Shown one piece after another: positions 7,055-17,392 of a stretch of 64,000 nt of DNA. The position numbers and the translations under genes were made by a program. The notes under the pieces are model-generated. The model searched no databases. It was not told the origin of the DNA and saw nothing but the letters and a program-made list of their open reading frames with translations. The stretch lies in the NCBI GenBank assembly GCA_900317505.1, contig ONHB01000005.1, forward strand, positions 1 to 64,000. The letters are read 5' to 3'. The number at the start of each line of letters is the position of its first letter. The stretch's first letter is position 1. This stretch comes from an uncultured Lachnospiraceae bacterium. Lineage in GTDB: Bacteria; Bacillota; Clostridia; Lachnospirales; Lachnospiraceae.

Positions 7055-7972
7055 ATGTTTTCCAGTTTATTTGAGCTGATGGGGATGATGTTCCTGCTGA
7101 TCCTAAGTGGATTTTTATTACGAAAAAAGAACATTATCACGGCAGCAGGCAAAAAGTGCCTGACGGATATTATCCTCTATGCGATTTTACCCTGCAACAT
7201 CATAAAAGCCTTTTCCCAGGATATGGGCGACAACTTCTGGATGAAATTCATGCAGGTGCTTATCATAGCAGTTGTGGCACAGTTTTTAAGTCTCCTGATC
7301 GCAAGCTTCGGCTACCGGAAAATTGCAGACGGAGAAAGGCAGGTATATCAATACGGAACGGTTTGTTCCAATTCGGGATTTATGGGAAATCCGCTTGCAG
7401 AAGGCGTCTTTGGTGACATCGGACTTTTATATGCATCCGTTTTCCTGATCCCGCAGAGGATCGTCATGTGGACGGCCGGGGTATCGTATTTCCAGAAGGG
7501 CGACCACAAAGCCGATTTATACAAAAAGGTTTTACTCCATCCGTGCATGATCGCAACCTATATCGGAATGATCATCATGGTATTCCGGATACAGCTTCCG
7601 GTTGTTTTGGACAGCACGATAAGAAGCGTCAGCAACTGCTGTACAGCCATGACAATGATGTATATCGGAACCATTCTGGTGGATGTGGATGTAAAGACGT
7701 TACTCAACAAAAGACAGATTTATTTTGCAATACTTCGTCTGATCGTCATTCCGCTTGCTGTATTTGCAGTATGCAGGATATGCGGTATCAATCCTTTGGT
7801 TATGGGTGTGGCAGTGCTTTTATCAGCAACACCGGCCGGAAGTACAACATCACTTCTGGCAGCAAAGTATGGGGCGGATGAAGTCGCCGCAGCAAAATCG
7901 GTTGTATTTACCACGCTTTTATCGGTGATCACGATACCGATCTGGAGCACCATTTTATTATCATTTTTATAA
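7055..7972 (+). CDS. AEC family transporter
   Basis: A 305-aa integral membrane protein with about ten helices, belonging to the auxin efflux carrier/AEC group. Characterised bacterial members move malate, malonate or other organic acids and amino acids. Recognisable are the N-terminal LLILSGFLLRKKNIIT segment after helix 1, the conserved Asn-containing turn CSNSGFMGNPL, and the C-terminal LLSATPAGSTTSLLAAKYG. AGAGGG precedes the ATG. It is probably cotranscribed with the hydroxyacid dehydrogenase and may export its product; this is inference from context. Confidence 0.88.
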   Translation: MFSSLFELMGMMFLLILSGFLLRKKNIITAAGKKCLTDIILYAILPCNIIKAFSQDMGDNFWMKFMQVLIIAVVAQFLSLLIASFGYRKIADGERQVYQYGTVCSNSGFMGNPLAEGVFGDIGLLYASVFLIPQRIVMWTAGVSYFQKGDHKADLYKKVLLHPCMIATYIGMIIMVFRIQLPVVLDSTIRSVSNCCTAMTMMYIGTILVDVDVKTLLNKRQIYFAILRLIVIPLAVFAVCRICGINPLVMGVAVLLSATPAGSTTSLLAAKYGADEVAAAKSVVFTTLLSVITIPIWSTILLSFL

Positions 7973-7996
7973 AAGTTTTTTCGCAGCAAAGGGGCT

Positions 7997-8030
7997 GTAG
8001 CAGGTAAAGTCTGCTATGGTCTTTTTTTAT
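7997..8030 (+). terminator. Possible terminator before nhaC
   Basis: TAGCAG pairs with CTGCTA across a short loop, followed after a few bases by seven T. The stem is short, so read-through is likely. Confidence 0.45.
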
Positions 8031-8070
8031 ACATTTTATCCATGAAAAATCATGAAAAGGAGAGGTTATT

Positions 8071-9516
8071 ATGAAAGAAGAAGTGACAAAAAGAAAAACC
8101 CCCGGTATGCTGGCCGGAGGAATTGCATTGGCAATTATCGTTGCATCCATTGTTGTAAGTATTAAATTGCAGTTTGGCACACAGATGTCTGTATTTGTAG
8201 GTGCTGTTGTAGCTGTACTCGTGGCAATGGTTATGAAAACAAAGTAGAGTGAGATCCAGGAGGAAGCGCTGGCTGCCATCGCAAAATGTGGCGTGCCTCT
8301 TTTGATCCTGACACTTGTAGGTATTCTGGTTGGTATCTGGCTGATCGGCGGTACGCTTCCTACTTTGATCTATTACGGACTGTCCTTTATATCCCCCAGA
8401 GCCGTTGTGCCGCTCACGTTTATTTTATGCGCACTGACTTCCGTATTTACCGGAACTTCATATGGAAGTATTGCAACTATGGGACTTGCCATGTTTGGCA
8501 TAGGCGTTAACCTTGGTATTCCCGGAACCCTGATGGCTGGTGCTGTTGTATCCGGTTCTTACTTCGGAGATAAAATGTCACCGATGTCCGATACAACCAA
8601 CGTAGCACCGGCTATGTCAGGAACAGATCTGTATTCACACATTCATTCCATGCTGTATACAACTGTTCCGGCAACTCTGGTAGCATTAATCCTTTATGTT
8701 GTGCTTGGCTTACGTTATTCCGGTACGGCTTTTGACAGTTCTACCATTGAATTGATGAAGACTACACTTTCTGCAAATTATAACCTTCATATTATATGTC
8801 TGGTTCCCTTGGTATTGGTACTTGTGCTGGCTGCCTGCAAGGTTCCTTCTGTACTGGCAATGGGCATCTCCGCGGTTGTCAGCATTGTGATCGCAGCTCT
8901 GACACAGGGTGTGGCAGTCAAAGACATTATGACAGTAGCATTAAACGGATATACATCCGAAACAGGTGTTGATATGATCGATACCATTCTTTCAAGAGGT
9001 GGTATCAAATCCATGACAGGTATTATTTCCATCATTTTCTTCTCAGGCATTATGGCAGGAGCACTTAGAAGTGCCGGTATCCTGACTGTTTTTGAAGAAT
9101 TGCTTTTAAAGATGGTAAAATCCGTAAGAAGTCTGATCGTAACCACTCTGGTATTTGGCTGGGGCATGGTTGCACTGACCGGAAACCAGATGCTTGGTAT
9201 CATTATCCCCGGACAGACAATGGGCGAAGTTTTTGACAAAATGAATGTACACAGAAAAGTATTATCCAGATCTTTGGAAGATTCAGCTACCATCGGTTCT
9301 GCAATCATCCCGTGGTCCGCTGCAACAGCTTATATCACCGGCGTGCTTGGCGTAGGCATTGGATTTATTCCTTATGCGCTCTTATGCTACATCGTACCGA
9401 TCTTCTCTATTATCTGCGCATTTACCGGAATTGGTATCTGGGATAAAGAGGGAAATGCTGTCTGGAAGAAAACAGAAGAAAGAGGGAAAGTAAAAAATGA
9501 AGTTTCGTTATCCTGA
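8071..9516 (+). pseudogene. nhaC: NhaC family Na+/H+ antiporter interrupted by an amber codon
   Basis: The frame starts at 8071 behind a GGAGAGG site and runs to 9516, 481 codons, the usual NhaC length, but codon 59 is TAG (8245-8247). Residues 1-58 carry the first two membrane helices; after the stop the protein resumes in the same frame with SEIQEEALAAIAKCGVPL and the full NhaC core (GSYFGDKMSPMSDTTNVAPA motif). A Trp codon TGG one base from TAG would restore the gene. If the stop is real, only a truncated protein from an internal GTG at 8293 (407 aa) could be made. The last 20 bases overlap the next gene. Family function: exchange of Na+ for H+ or of amino/organic acids. Confidence 0.85.
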
Positions 9517-10681
9517 AAAAGTATTACAAAGTCAGAGCAGTCTGATCCGCGAGGTGGCTCAGAGAGGTAAAACAATTCACGGTTTTCTTTCTTTTGCAAT
9601 GGGTAATCCGGCAAGAGAAAGCATCCCGGTGGGGCTGATCGAGGAATGTGTGACTGAGGTTTTTAAAGAAGATCCGATGGCAGTTTTGCAGTATGGTCCG
9701 ATGGCAGGAGATGCCGAGCTCACAAAGTGGGTGACAGAACGTGTCATCAATGCAAAGGGAGCCAAAAGAGAAGATAACCATGCAATGGTGCTGACCGGCT
9801 CCGGCAAGGCTCTTGGTCTTTTGCCAAGAACACTTTGCGGGGAAGGTGATGAGGCCTTCTGTGACGCTTTTACATTCCCCAATTCTTTTCACAGCATGCG
9901 CAATGTCGGCGCCACTCCGATCGGTATTCCCATGGATGATGACGGCATGATCCCGGATGCTTTGGAAAAAGAGGCCAAAAGAGGAAAAGGAAAGTATATT
10001 TATCTCATTCCCAACTTCCAGAATCCGACTGGTATGACGATGCCTCTGCAGAGAAGAAAAGAGCTGTATGAGGTGGCTTCCCGTTATGATCTCGTAATTT
10101 ATGAGGATGATCCTTATGGTGATATCCGTTTTTCCGGTAAAGAGATTCCTAGCATCAAAAGCATCGATACAGAGGACCGTGTCCTTTATGTGGGATCTTT
10201 TTCAAAAACACTTTCTGCCGGACTTCGTGTGGGCTTTTTGTACGGTCCCGATGATCTGGTAAATAAGATCAGCAAGGTAAAGAGCGCGGACGGACAGGAT
10301 CCGATCTTTAACCAGAAAATCATATACCGCTGCTTACAGAAGATGGATTATGAAGAGCATCTGAAAAAGATCAGTGGAATTTACGGAAGAAAATGCGGAC
10401 TGATGGCAGATACCTTAAAGGCAAACTGTCCGGACTGCTGCAAAATACTGGTGCCGGAGGGCGGTATGTTTATCTGGGTTGATCTGCCGGAAGATGCAGA
10501 TATTGACAAGATAAGCGAAGAGACCATAGCCGGTGGCGTCGGTGTGGTAAAGAGTGAAGCCTTTGCCGTAGACAGCACCAATAAAGGCCATGGCTTCCGG
10601 TTGAATTTCTCAGCTTCTGAGGATGAAGACATTGTAAAAGGCTCCGAACGTTTTGGAAAGCTTTTACAAAAATATTTCTGA
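9497..10681 (+). CDS. PLP-dependent aminotransferase (class I/II, LysN/MocR-like)
   Basis: A 394-aa fold-type I aminotransferase. The PLP lysine is in GSFSKTLSAGLRVGF; the cofactor Asn/Asp region is NFQNPTG and the ring-contact segment is YEDDPYGDIRF. The sequence style matches the 2-aminoadipate/aromatic aminotransferase subgroup rather than AspC. Its start overlaps the end of nhaC by 20 bases, so the two are translationally coupled. Combined with the upstream D-2-hydroxyacid dehydrogenase it would turn an amino acid into its 2-oxo acid, which the dehydrogenase can reduce. The amino acid is unknown. Confidence 0.9.
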   Translation: MKFRYPEKVLQSQSSLIREVAQRGKTIHGFLSFAMGNPARESIPVGLIEECVTEVFKEDPMAVLQYGPMAGDAELTKWVTERVINAKGAKREDNHAMVLTGSGKALGLLPRTLCGEGDEAFCDAFTFPNSFHSMRNVGATPIGIPMDDDGMIPDALEKEAKRGKGKYIYLIPNFQNPTGMTMPLQRRKELYEVASRYDLVIYEDDPYGDIRFSGKEIPSIKSIDTEDRVLYVGSFSKTLSAGLRVGFLYGPDDLVNKISKVKSADGQDPIFNQKIIYRCLQKMDYEEHLKKISGIYGRKCGLMADTLKANCPDCCKILVPEGGMFIWVDLPEDADIDKISEETIAGGVGVVKSEAFAVDSTNKGHGFRLNFSASEDEDIVKGSERFGKLLQKYF

Positions 10682-10722
10682 TTTCTACCAATCCTTTCTA
10701 AATATATACTGACAGTGTCAGA

Positions 10723-10757
10723 AAAAAACAGGCTGTATCCTGACAGCCTGTTTTTTT
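10723..10757. terminator. Bidirectional terminator
   Basis: AAAAACAGGCTG pairs with CAGCCTGTTTTT between two converging genes, with A and T runs on both sides. Confidence 0.9.
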
Positions 10758-10761
10758 AGTA

Positions 10762-12808
10762 TTATCTTTTCCCGGCTAACTCCTCGTTGATGTAGTAGCT
10801 TGCCGTATAATCATCCATTTTATAGGTTTTTAATGTGTATTGTGCATCTTTTATATAGGTTGATTTTTCATCTTCTACAGGAGGAAGGATTGATAACAGA
10901 GGCAGGTTGCCGCCGTCTATCAGATCACCGATCACATAGGAAGTGTGGGTTTTCTTCATGCAGTCTGCAAAATCAGAAGCCCACGCTTCAACGTATTTTT
11001 CCACTCTGGGAGATTCTTCAAATAAATCGTATCCTTCCAAGAACATGCCGCTTTCACCGACTTTAAAGTCGACACCTGCTTCATCGGCCAGATCCTGATA
11101 GGGTTTCATATAGGTCTCGTAAACATCATCCATGGTCCAGGTCGTGCCGTTTTCATCAACAAAGCCGGGCCAGATCATCTGATCGGGATCGACATGGTTT
11201 TGCTCGCGAGGAGCAACAAAGCTTCTTGGTTCATAGCAGTGATAATCCAGATTGATTCCGGCCTTGGCGATCTTTTCCCAGTAAGCCATATTGGCATCGT
11301 CTGGCTTGTCACAGGTGGAGATCAGAACACATCTGTCAGGAGATACTTCCCATACAGAATTGGCAATGGAAATAAAAGCATCTGCCATTTCATCGGATGA
11401 AAGGCTGCTTATGCCATAAGAATGGGTCTCGGCAGAGTTTTCGCAGGAGAGCTCAAAGCTTAAATAATCATTGGGAACATTGGCATATCTTTTTGCAAAT
11501 GCTGTGATCAGAGCTTCCTTCGCCTGATACTGCTGGGTGCTTGCAAGGCAGTCCGGTGTGTAGATGTTGTCTGAATACTGATAGCCGTAGCCTTTCAGGT
11601 CGTCGTCCATAAAGCCGTTAAAGCTGATTTCAATGTGGATACCGTATTTCAGACCCCAACCAATCGCACGGTCGATATCATCGATGATGTTCTGGTTGAC
11701 TGTGGAGCGGTCATTGCCATAGTCGGGATAAGCGAGGCTGGTGCATCCGATACGCAGACTTAAGTAGTTAAAGCCAAGGTCTGAGAGGGCAGCAAATTCG
11801 CTTTCCTGATAGTTGGTCGAAGCTCCGAGTATGGTCAGTCCACCGTCCTTTCCGGGTTCGGAATATTTGTGGGAATATGCGCCCTTCCATTCGGAGGAAT
11901 ATCCTTTTTCTTTTGTCGAGGGAACCGGTGCTGCATCTTTGATGGCAGCATCATCGATCGGATTTACAGCTGCGATATCATCAATGGAAGCATAAACGGC
12001 ATTCGGTTCAAAGCTGTCATAAAAACGTACCATCTGTAATGCAAGCTCGCCTCTTGTCAGTGTGTTGTTGATATACAGACAGTTGGTATCCGGATCATTC
12101 GGAAAGACATATTGTCCACTCAGTCTGGATGCCAGACCGATAGAATACATAACTGAGGTAATGCCATAGGATTGGTTTTCTTTGACAGCATCGTTGCCAT
12201 GCCAGCCTTCCTCAGCGGAATAAAAAGAATAGGAACCGTCTTTCATTCTCAAAAACTCACACATGCCGAAATGATCGCAACCGATATCCCAGTCAGCGGG
12301 TGTCCAGCGGTTGCTTCCGCTATTGTCATTTATCATGGATTTGGGGATCCCGTCATCAGAAAGCAGACTGGCGGCATAATAGACTGCCATCATGCTGTCC
12401 GAGGTGCGGACCGCTTCCTTGGAACCGTTGGTGACGGATTTCCATTCATTTACTTTTTCAGCATCTGCCCCCCTGTTTTTCAAGGATTTTTTCAATGATG
12501 CCGCGCAGATCCTTGGTTGTTGCGGGAGCGTCCAGATTTTCCATGTATTTGGCATTGACAAGCCCGAGTGTCTGGATGCGCAGGATTTCGGGATCTACCG
12601 AAGCTTCGGTATCCGTGGTATCTGCAGCTTCTTCGGTATTGGCTGATAATTCCTGATCTGTGGCTGATTCGCCGGATTCGGATGAAGTGGTTTCTGAAAC
12701 GGCCGGTTCGTTGTCCGTGCCTGTACCGGCACAGCCGGTCATGACAGACAGCATAAGCAGGCAGGTGGCCGTAAAGAGCCCTGCTTGTTTGAGCGTGTTG
12801 GATTTCAT
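10762..12808 (-). pseudogene. GH5-type glycoside hydrolase lipoprotein, split by a homopolymer frameshift
   Basis: The first part (start 12808, AGGGG ribosome site) is a lipoprotein signal with lipobox SVMTGC, an acidic Ser/Thr/Glu linker, and a helical segment ending EKILEKQGG before an early stop. The remainder lies in another frame down to 10762. The frames join at a run of six C on the + strand (12468-12473); with five, the protein reads KQGADAEKVNEW and is about 681 aa. Next comes an S-layer-like region (TRGELALQMVRFYDS) and then a glycosidase barrel: catalytic acid Glu likely in LSFELSCENS, the DYHCYEP strand, and nucleophile Glu in KVGESG, as in family GH5. It would act on a beta-glycan outside the cell. 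Sequencing error, decay or on/off switching are all possible. Confidence 0.75.
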
Positions 12809-13022
12809 GAAATTTCCCCTTTCTGAAATGTAAAAATATTTGATTTGCGTTTCCCTTTAACACTTTTTTATTATAACAGATAATAGCCGGATACTCTAGA
12901 AATTATATTGCGCTAACTATTTTATGATATTTAATTCCGAATGGAAAAGCCGGTGGAGTATGGTTTGACATAGAAAGGTATGGTATACTTACCAAAAGAC
13001 TTTACAATAAAGGGGTAGACAC

Positions 13023-14735
13023 ATGATAAAGTTATATATTGTCTGTCTGGTCGTATCACTGCTTTTGTATTTTATGCTGTATGTTACCGATGTAAAGCGT
13101 AGCATCAGCCAGAATATGATGGCACTGATCATGATTCTTTCCAATCTTGGATATTTGAGTTTTTCATTCGCACAAAATCTGTCAGAAGCGGTCCTTGCCA
13201 ACAAGATCATCTATCTTGGCGGCTGTTTTATTCCGATGCTGTATTTTTTCACGATGTGTGAGATCTGTCATATTGATCTGCAGAAAAAGGTCAAGATCCC
13301 GATGATCCTGTTTCAGGTTTTTACCTATATATGTGTCTGTACGATCGGCTTCAATACCTGGTATTACAAATCCGTGGAATTCAGCTGTGTCAATGGCGCA
13401 AACCGTCTGATCAAAGAATACGGTCCGATGCACAGTCTGTATCTGATCTCACTTTACGGATACTTTGTGATCTCACTGGTCGCCAGCTGTCTGTCGATCG
13501 TCTGGAAAAAGCCGGTCAACAAAAAGGAAGTTTACCGCATCCTGATATATGGCGGAGTGGCAAGTGCCTGCTACATCGTGCAGAGGGCTTTACACCTGCC
13601 CAATGACATCATGCCGATATCCTATATTATTCTGGTCACCGGTATTCTGGTGCCTGTTTATCACTCCAATCTTTATATGGTGGATGAAAATAAGGACATT
13701 ATCAGTGAACAGCTGCAGAAGGTGGGCTTTATTACGTTCAACCGCAGGCTCGAATATATGGGCTGCAGCGATTATGCATCCGATGTTTTTACAGAACTCA
13801 AAGACAACGAGGTCGGAAGACCGTTGAAAAATACGGGTCTGGAGCTTCATGTTATTTTGGAAAACCTGAAAAAATATGCCGGACAGGTTGAAAAAGACAG
13901 AATGTATGGACACCATCATACGAGGATCAACAGCATCAAAAAGAACCAGCGCTTTTATGATTTAGAGATCCATACCTTAAACAATTTTATCGGCTCCATT
14001 TCCGGCTTTGTCGTGGAATTCCGGGATGAAACGGAGCATCATAAGATCGTGGAGCTGACCTCACGGTACAATGAGGAGCTGTCCAAGGAGGTACGTGAAA
14101 AGACGCGCCGTATCCGTGATATTCAGGAAAAGACGATCTTAGGCATGGCGCAGATGGTTGAGTCAAGAGATCTCAGTACCGGAGGGCATATCAGGAGAAC
14201 GAGTGATGTTGTGCGGATCTTTTCAGAAAAACTGCTGCAGTCTGATCTTGGATTTGATGAGGATTTTCTGAATCTGGTCATCCGAAGTGCGCCCATGCAT
14301 GATCTTGGAAAAATAGGGGTAGATGATGCCATTTTGCGCAAGCAGGGCCGTTTTACCAAAGAAGAATATGAAGAGATGAAAAAGCATGCCGGGATCGGCG
14401 GGGAAATGGTACGCAACATTCTGACCGGAGTAGAGGAAAAGCAGTTTGTGGATGTTGCCCAGAATGTGGCGCATTACCATCATGAAAAGGTGGACGGAAC
14501 CGGCTATCCCGATGGGAAAAAGGGAGATGAGATCCCGGTTGAAGCGCGTATCATGGCACTGGCGGATGTTTTTGATGCGCTGGTTTCCAAACGCTGCTAC
14601 AAGAATGCCTTTTCTTATGACAAGGCTTTTTCCATTATAAAAGAGGATGCCGGCACGCATTTTGACAAGGCGCTGGCGGAGGTATTTTTAAGCTGCCGGA
14701 GTGAACTGGAGGATTATTACGACCATTGCTCTTAA
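13023..14735 (+). CDS. Membrane receptor with HD-GYP phosphodiesterase domain
   Basis: A 570-aa protein. Residues 1-220 contain seven hydrophobic helices of the type seen at the N-terminus of some histidine kinases. Residues 225-340 look like a PAS-like sensor, followed by a short coiled coil (340-370). The C-terminal HD-GYP domain has His426-Asp427 in APMHDLGKIG and the signature HHEKVDGTGYPDG (486-498). HD-GYP enzymes hydrolyse cyclic di-GMP, so this should lower that signal in response to a membrane or extracellular cue. It is monocistronic. No GGDEF partner is in the window. All metal-binding residues that I can check are present. Confidence 0.92.
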   Translation: MIKLYIVCLVVSLLLYFMLYVTDVKRSISQNMMALIMILSNLGYLSFSFAQNLSEAVLANKIIYLGGCFIPMLYFFTMCEICHIDLQKKVKIPMILFQVFTYICVCTIGFNTWYYKSVEFSCVNGANRLIKEYGPMHSLYLISLYGYFVISLVASCLSIVWKKPVNKKEVYRILIYGGVASACYIVQRALHLPNDIMPISYIILVTGILVPVYHSNLYMVDENKDIISEQLQKVGFITFNRRLEYMGCSDYASDVFTELKDNEVGRPLKNTGLELHVILENLKKYAGQVEKDRMYGHHHTRINSIKKNQRFYDLEIHTLNNFIGSISGFVVEFRDETEHHKIVELTSRYNEELSKEVREKTRRIRDIQEKTILGMAQMVESRDLSTGGHIRRTSDVVRIFSEKLLQSDLGFDEDFLNLVIRSAPMHDLGKIGVDDAILRKQGRFTKEEYEEMKKHAGIGGEMVRNILTGVEEKQFVDVAQNVAHYHHEKVDGTGYPDGKKGDEIPVEARIMALADVFDALVSKRCYKNAFSYDKAFSIIKEDAGTHFDKALAEVFLSCRSELEDYYDHCS

Positions 14736-14870
14736 GCAGGTAAATTATTTAAAATTTGGCAGTGGATTGAGAATGATTTTTCTTTTCTATTTATACAAAA
14801 ACGATTATACTAATAGATATAGAAGGTAATGGTGTAAAGTAAATATTATTTTGGGGATAGGAGTGATACT

Positions 14871-16475
14871 ATGAAACTTACATTTATTGGGGCAGATCAT
14901 GAGGTTACGGGAAGTTGTCATTGTTTACAGGCCTGTGGAAAGACCATACTTGTTGACTATGGTATGGAGCAGGGCATTAATGTGTTTGAAAATGCGGAGC
15001 TTCCGGTCAGCCCGGCAGCTGTGGATTATGTGTTTCTGACACATGCCCACGTAGACCATTCCGGTCTGCTTCCGCTTTTATATACAAGAGGGTTCCGCGG
15101 ACAGATCTTGATGACGGATGCGACTGCGGATCTGTGCAGTATCATGCTTCGTGACTGTGCACACATCCAGATGCAGGAGGCAGAGTGGAAAAACCGCAAG
15201 GCTAAAAGAAGTGCAACTTCAGATCTGATTGAGCCTTTATATACGATCGAGGATGCTGACAATGCATTAAAACAGATCGTTCCCTGTCATTATGACAGCA
15301 TTGTCAATGTGTGTGACGGCATTAAGATCCGTTTTACGGATATCGGACATCTGCTTGGTTCTTCCAGTATTGAGGTCTGGATCAACGAAGCCGGAATTGA
15401 AAAGAAAATTGTATTTTCCGGTGATATCGGCAATACCAATCAGCCGCTGATCAAGGATCCCAGGAAAACAGCTGAGGCAGATTATGTTGTCATGGAGTCT
15501 ACCTACGGTGACAGGCTGCATGCGGCAGAGAGACCGGATTATATCGCAGAGCTTACTTCTATTTTAAAGGAAACCTTTGACAAGGGCGGTAACGTTGTCA
15601 TTCCTTCCTTTGCTGTAGGACGTACGCAGGAGCTTTTATACTTTTTAAGACAGATCAAAAATGACAGACTGGTAAAGGGACACGAGGATTTCCCTGTTTA
15701 TGTGGATAGTCCGCTTGCTGTGGAGGCAACCGGAATTTTCCAGAAAAATACATACAGCTGTTTTGATGATGAGGCGATGGCACTGGTGAAAAAGGGAATC
15801 AATATCTTAAGCTTCCCCGGACTGCATCTGACGATCACCTCAGATGAATCAAAGGCTATCAACTTTGACGAGGAGCCAAAGGTTATTATATCCGCATCCG
15901 GTATGTGTGAGGCAGGACGTATCCGCCATCATTTAAAGCACAACCTCTGGAGACCGGAGTGTACCGTTTTATTTGTCGGCTATCAGGCTGTCGGTACATT
16001 GGGACGCGCGATCGTAGACGGCACGGATGAGGTAAAGCTTTTCGGTGAACCAATCAAGATCCGTGCAAGCATCCGTCAGCTTACCGGCTTATCCGGCCAT
16101 GCAGACAAAAACGGACTGATCGACTGGATCAACGGCTTTGAAAAGAAACCGGACCGTGTATTTATCGTACACGGCGAGGACAGTGTGTGTGAATCCTTCA
16201 AGGAGTGCCTGATCCATGAATATGGCTACAATGCCTATGCGCCTTATTCCGGCACGAGATTCAACCTTGCCAACAACGAGCTTGAATACATTGCAACACC
16301 GATCCGTCTGGAAAAGAAGAAGCTTGGAAAAGCTGTATCCGACGTCTTTGCAAGACTGGTTGCAGCCGGACAGAGACTGCTTGTGGTTATCCAGCACAAT
16401 GAAGGTGGAGCCAACAAGGATCTTGCCAAATTTGCCGATCAGATCAATTCACTTTGTGATAAGTGGGATCGTTAA
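14871..16475 (+). CDS. Metallo-beta-lactamase/beta-CASP ribonuclease-like protein
   Basis: A 534-aa member of the MBL-fold family with an RNA-specificity (beta-CASP) domain, related to CPSF73/RNase J-like hydrolases. The zinc motif THAHVDHSG is at 57-65. Later motifs include SGDIG, the ESTYGDR segment, FAVGRTQELL (beta-CASP start), SASGMCEAGRI and the last zinc histidine in LSGHADK. Such proteins process or degrade RNA using two Zn ions. Length is typical. GGAG precedes the ATG. It is followed 21 bases later by thyA, which is probably cotranscribed. Confidence 0.9.
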   Translation: MKLTFIGADHEVTGSCHCLQACGKTILVDYGMEQGINVFENAELPVSPAAVDYVFLTHAHVDHSGLLPLLYTRGFRGQILMTDATADLCSIMLRDCAHIQMQEAEWKNRKAKRSATSDLIEPLYTIEDADNALKQIVPCHYDSIVNVCDGIKIRFTDIGHLLGSSSIEVWINEAGIEKKIVFSGDIGNTNQPLIKDPRKTAEADYVVMESTYGDRLHAAERPDYIAELTSILKETFDKGGNVVIPSFAVGRTQELLYFLRQIKNDRLVKGHEDFPVYVDSPLAVEATGIFQKNTYSCFDDEAMALVKKGINILSFPGLHLTITSDESKAINFDEEPKVIISASGMCEAGRIRHHLKHNLWRPECTVLFVGYQAVGTLGRAIVDGTDEVKLFGEPIKIRASIRQLTGLSGHADKNGLIDWINGFEKKPDRVFIVHGEDSVCESFKECLIHEYGYNAYAPYSGTRFNLANNELEYIATPIRLEKKKLGKAVSDVFARLVAAGQRLLVVIQHNEGGANKDLAKFADQINSLCDKWDR

Positions 16476-16496
16476 TCGAGAAAAAGGAGAAAAATT

Positions 16497-17339
16497 GTGA
16501 GTTACGCAGATCAGATTTTTAAAGAAATGTGCCGGGATATTTTAGACAACGGCACCAGTACAGAAGGAGAAAAGGTAAGACCACACTGGGAAGACGGTAC
16601 AAAGGCATATACGATCAAAAAGTTTGGCGTTGTCAACCGGTATGATCTGAGAAAGGAATTTCCGGCTATTACGATCCGCAAAACCGCATTAAAATCCGCA
16701 ATGGATGAGATCTTATGGATCTACCAGAAAAAATCCAACAATGTCCATGACTTAAAATCACATATCTGGGACAGCTGGGCGGATGAAACGGGTTCGATCG
16801 GAACAGCCTACGGCTATGTGGTCGGAGAAGAATTTATGTACAAGGGTGAAAAGATCGACCAGATGGATTATGTCTTACGTCAGTTAAAGGAAAATCCCTA
16901 CAGCCGCCGTATCCTGACCAATCTGTACCAGTATCATGATCTGGCCGGCGGACATCTGGATCCGTGCTGTTATTCAGCCACTTACAATGTGACAAAAGAA
17001 GGCGATAAGCTGGTGCTCAATATGGTGCTCAACCAAAGGAGCCAGGACGTACTGACCGCCAACAACTGGAACGTGGCGCAGTATGCCATCTTATTGATGA
17101 TGGTAGCACAGGTCAATCACATGGTACCGGGTGAGCTCATCCATGTTATTGCGGATGCGCATATTTATGACCGTCATGTGGAGCTTGTCCGTGAGCTTTT
17201 GGACAGACCCGAGCATCCGGCTCCCAAGGTAAGCCTCAATCCGGAGATTACAGATTTTTATGCTTTTACAACCGATGATCTGATCGTGGAGGATTATGTG
17301 ACAGAGCCGCAGATCAAAAATATCCCGGTTGCCATCTGA
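16497..17339 (+). CDS. thyA: Thymidylate synthase
   Basis: A 280-aa enzyme that methylates dUMP to dTMP using methylene-tetrahydrofolate. The nucleophile is Cys157 in DPCCYS, the phosphate-binding Arg is in NQRSQD, and the C-terminal NIPVAI end matches the family. The start is GTG, with AAGGAG at the correct distance and no better codon nearby. It is followed 53 bases later by dihydrofolate reductase, which recycles the dihydrofolate it makes. This is the classical thyA-folA operon. Confidence 0.96.
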   Translation: MSYADQIFKEMCRDILDNGTSTEGEKVRPHWEDGTKAYTIKKFGVVNRYDLRKEFPAITIRKTALKSAMDEILWIYQKKSNNVHDLKSHIWDSWADETGSIGTAYGYVVGEEFMYKGEKIDQMDYVLRQLKENPYSRRILTNLYQYHDLAGGHLDPCCYSATYNVTKEGDKLVLNMVLNQRSQDVLTANNWNVAQYAILLMMVAQVNHMVPGELIHVIADAHIYDRHVELVRELLDRPEHPAPKVSLNPEITDFYAFTTDDLIVEDYVTEPQIKNIPVAI

Positions 17340-17392
17340 TCGGGGATATATAGCGATCAATTATCCGGGATAACAGAAAGGACAAATCAGAC

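Noticed and set aside
8293..9516. 407-aa antiporter starting at an internal GTG
   Set aside because: As a natural start it would lack the first helices of NhaC; the true frame begins at 8071 and is interrupted by TAG.
12967..13000. Promoter-like TTGACA ... TATACT before the HD-GYP gene
   Set aside because: The spacer is only 13 bases, too short for a sigma-A promoter.
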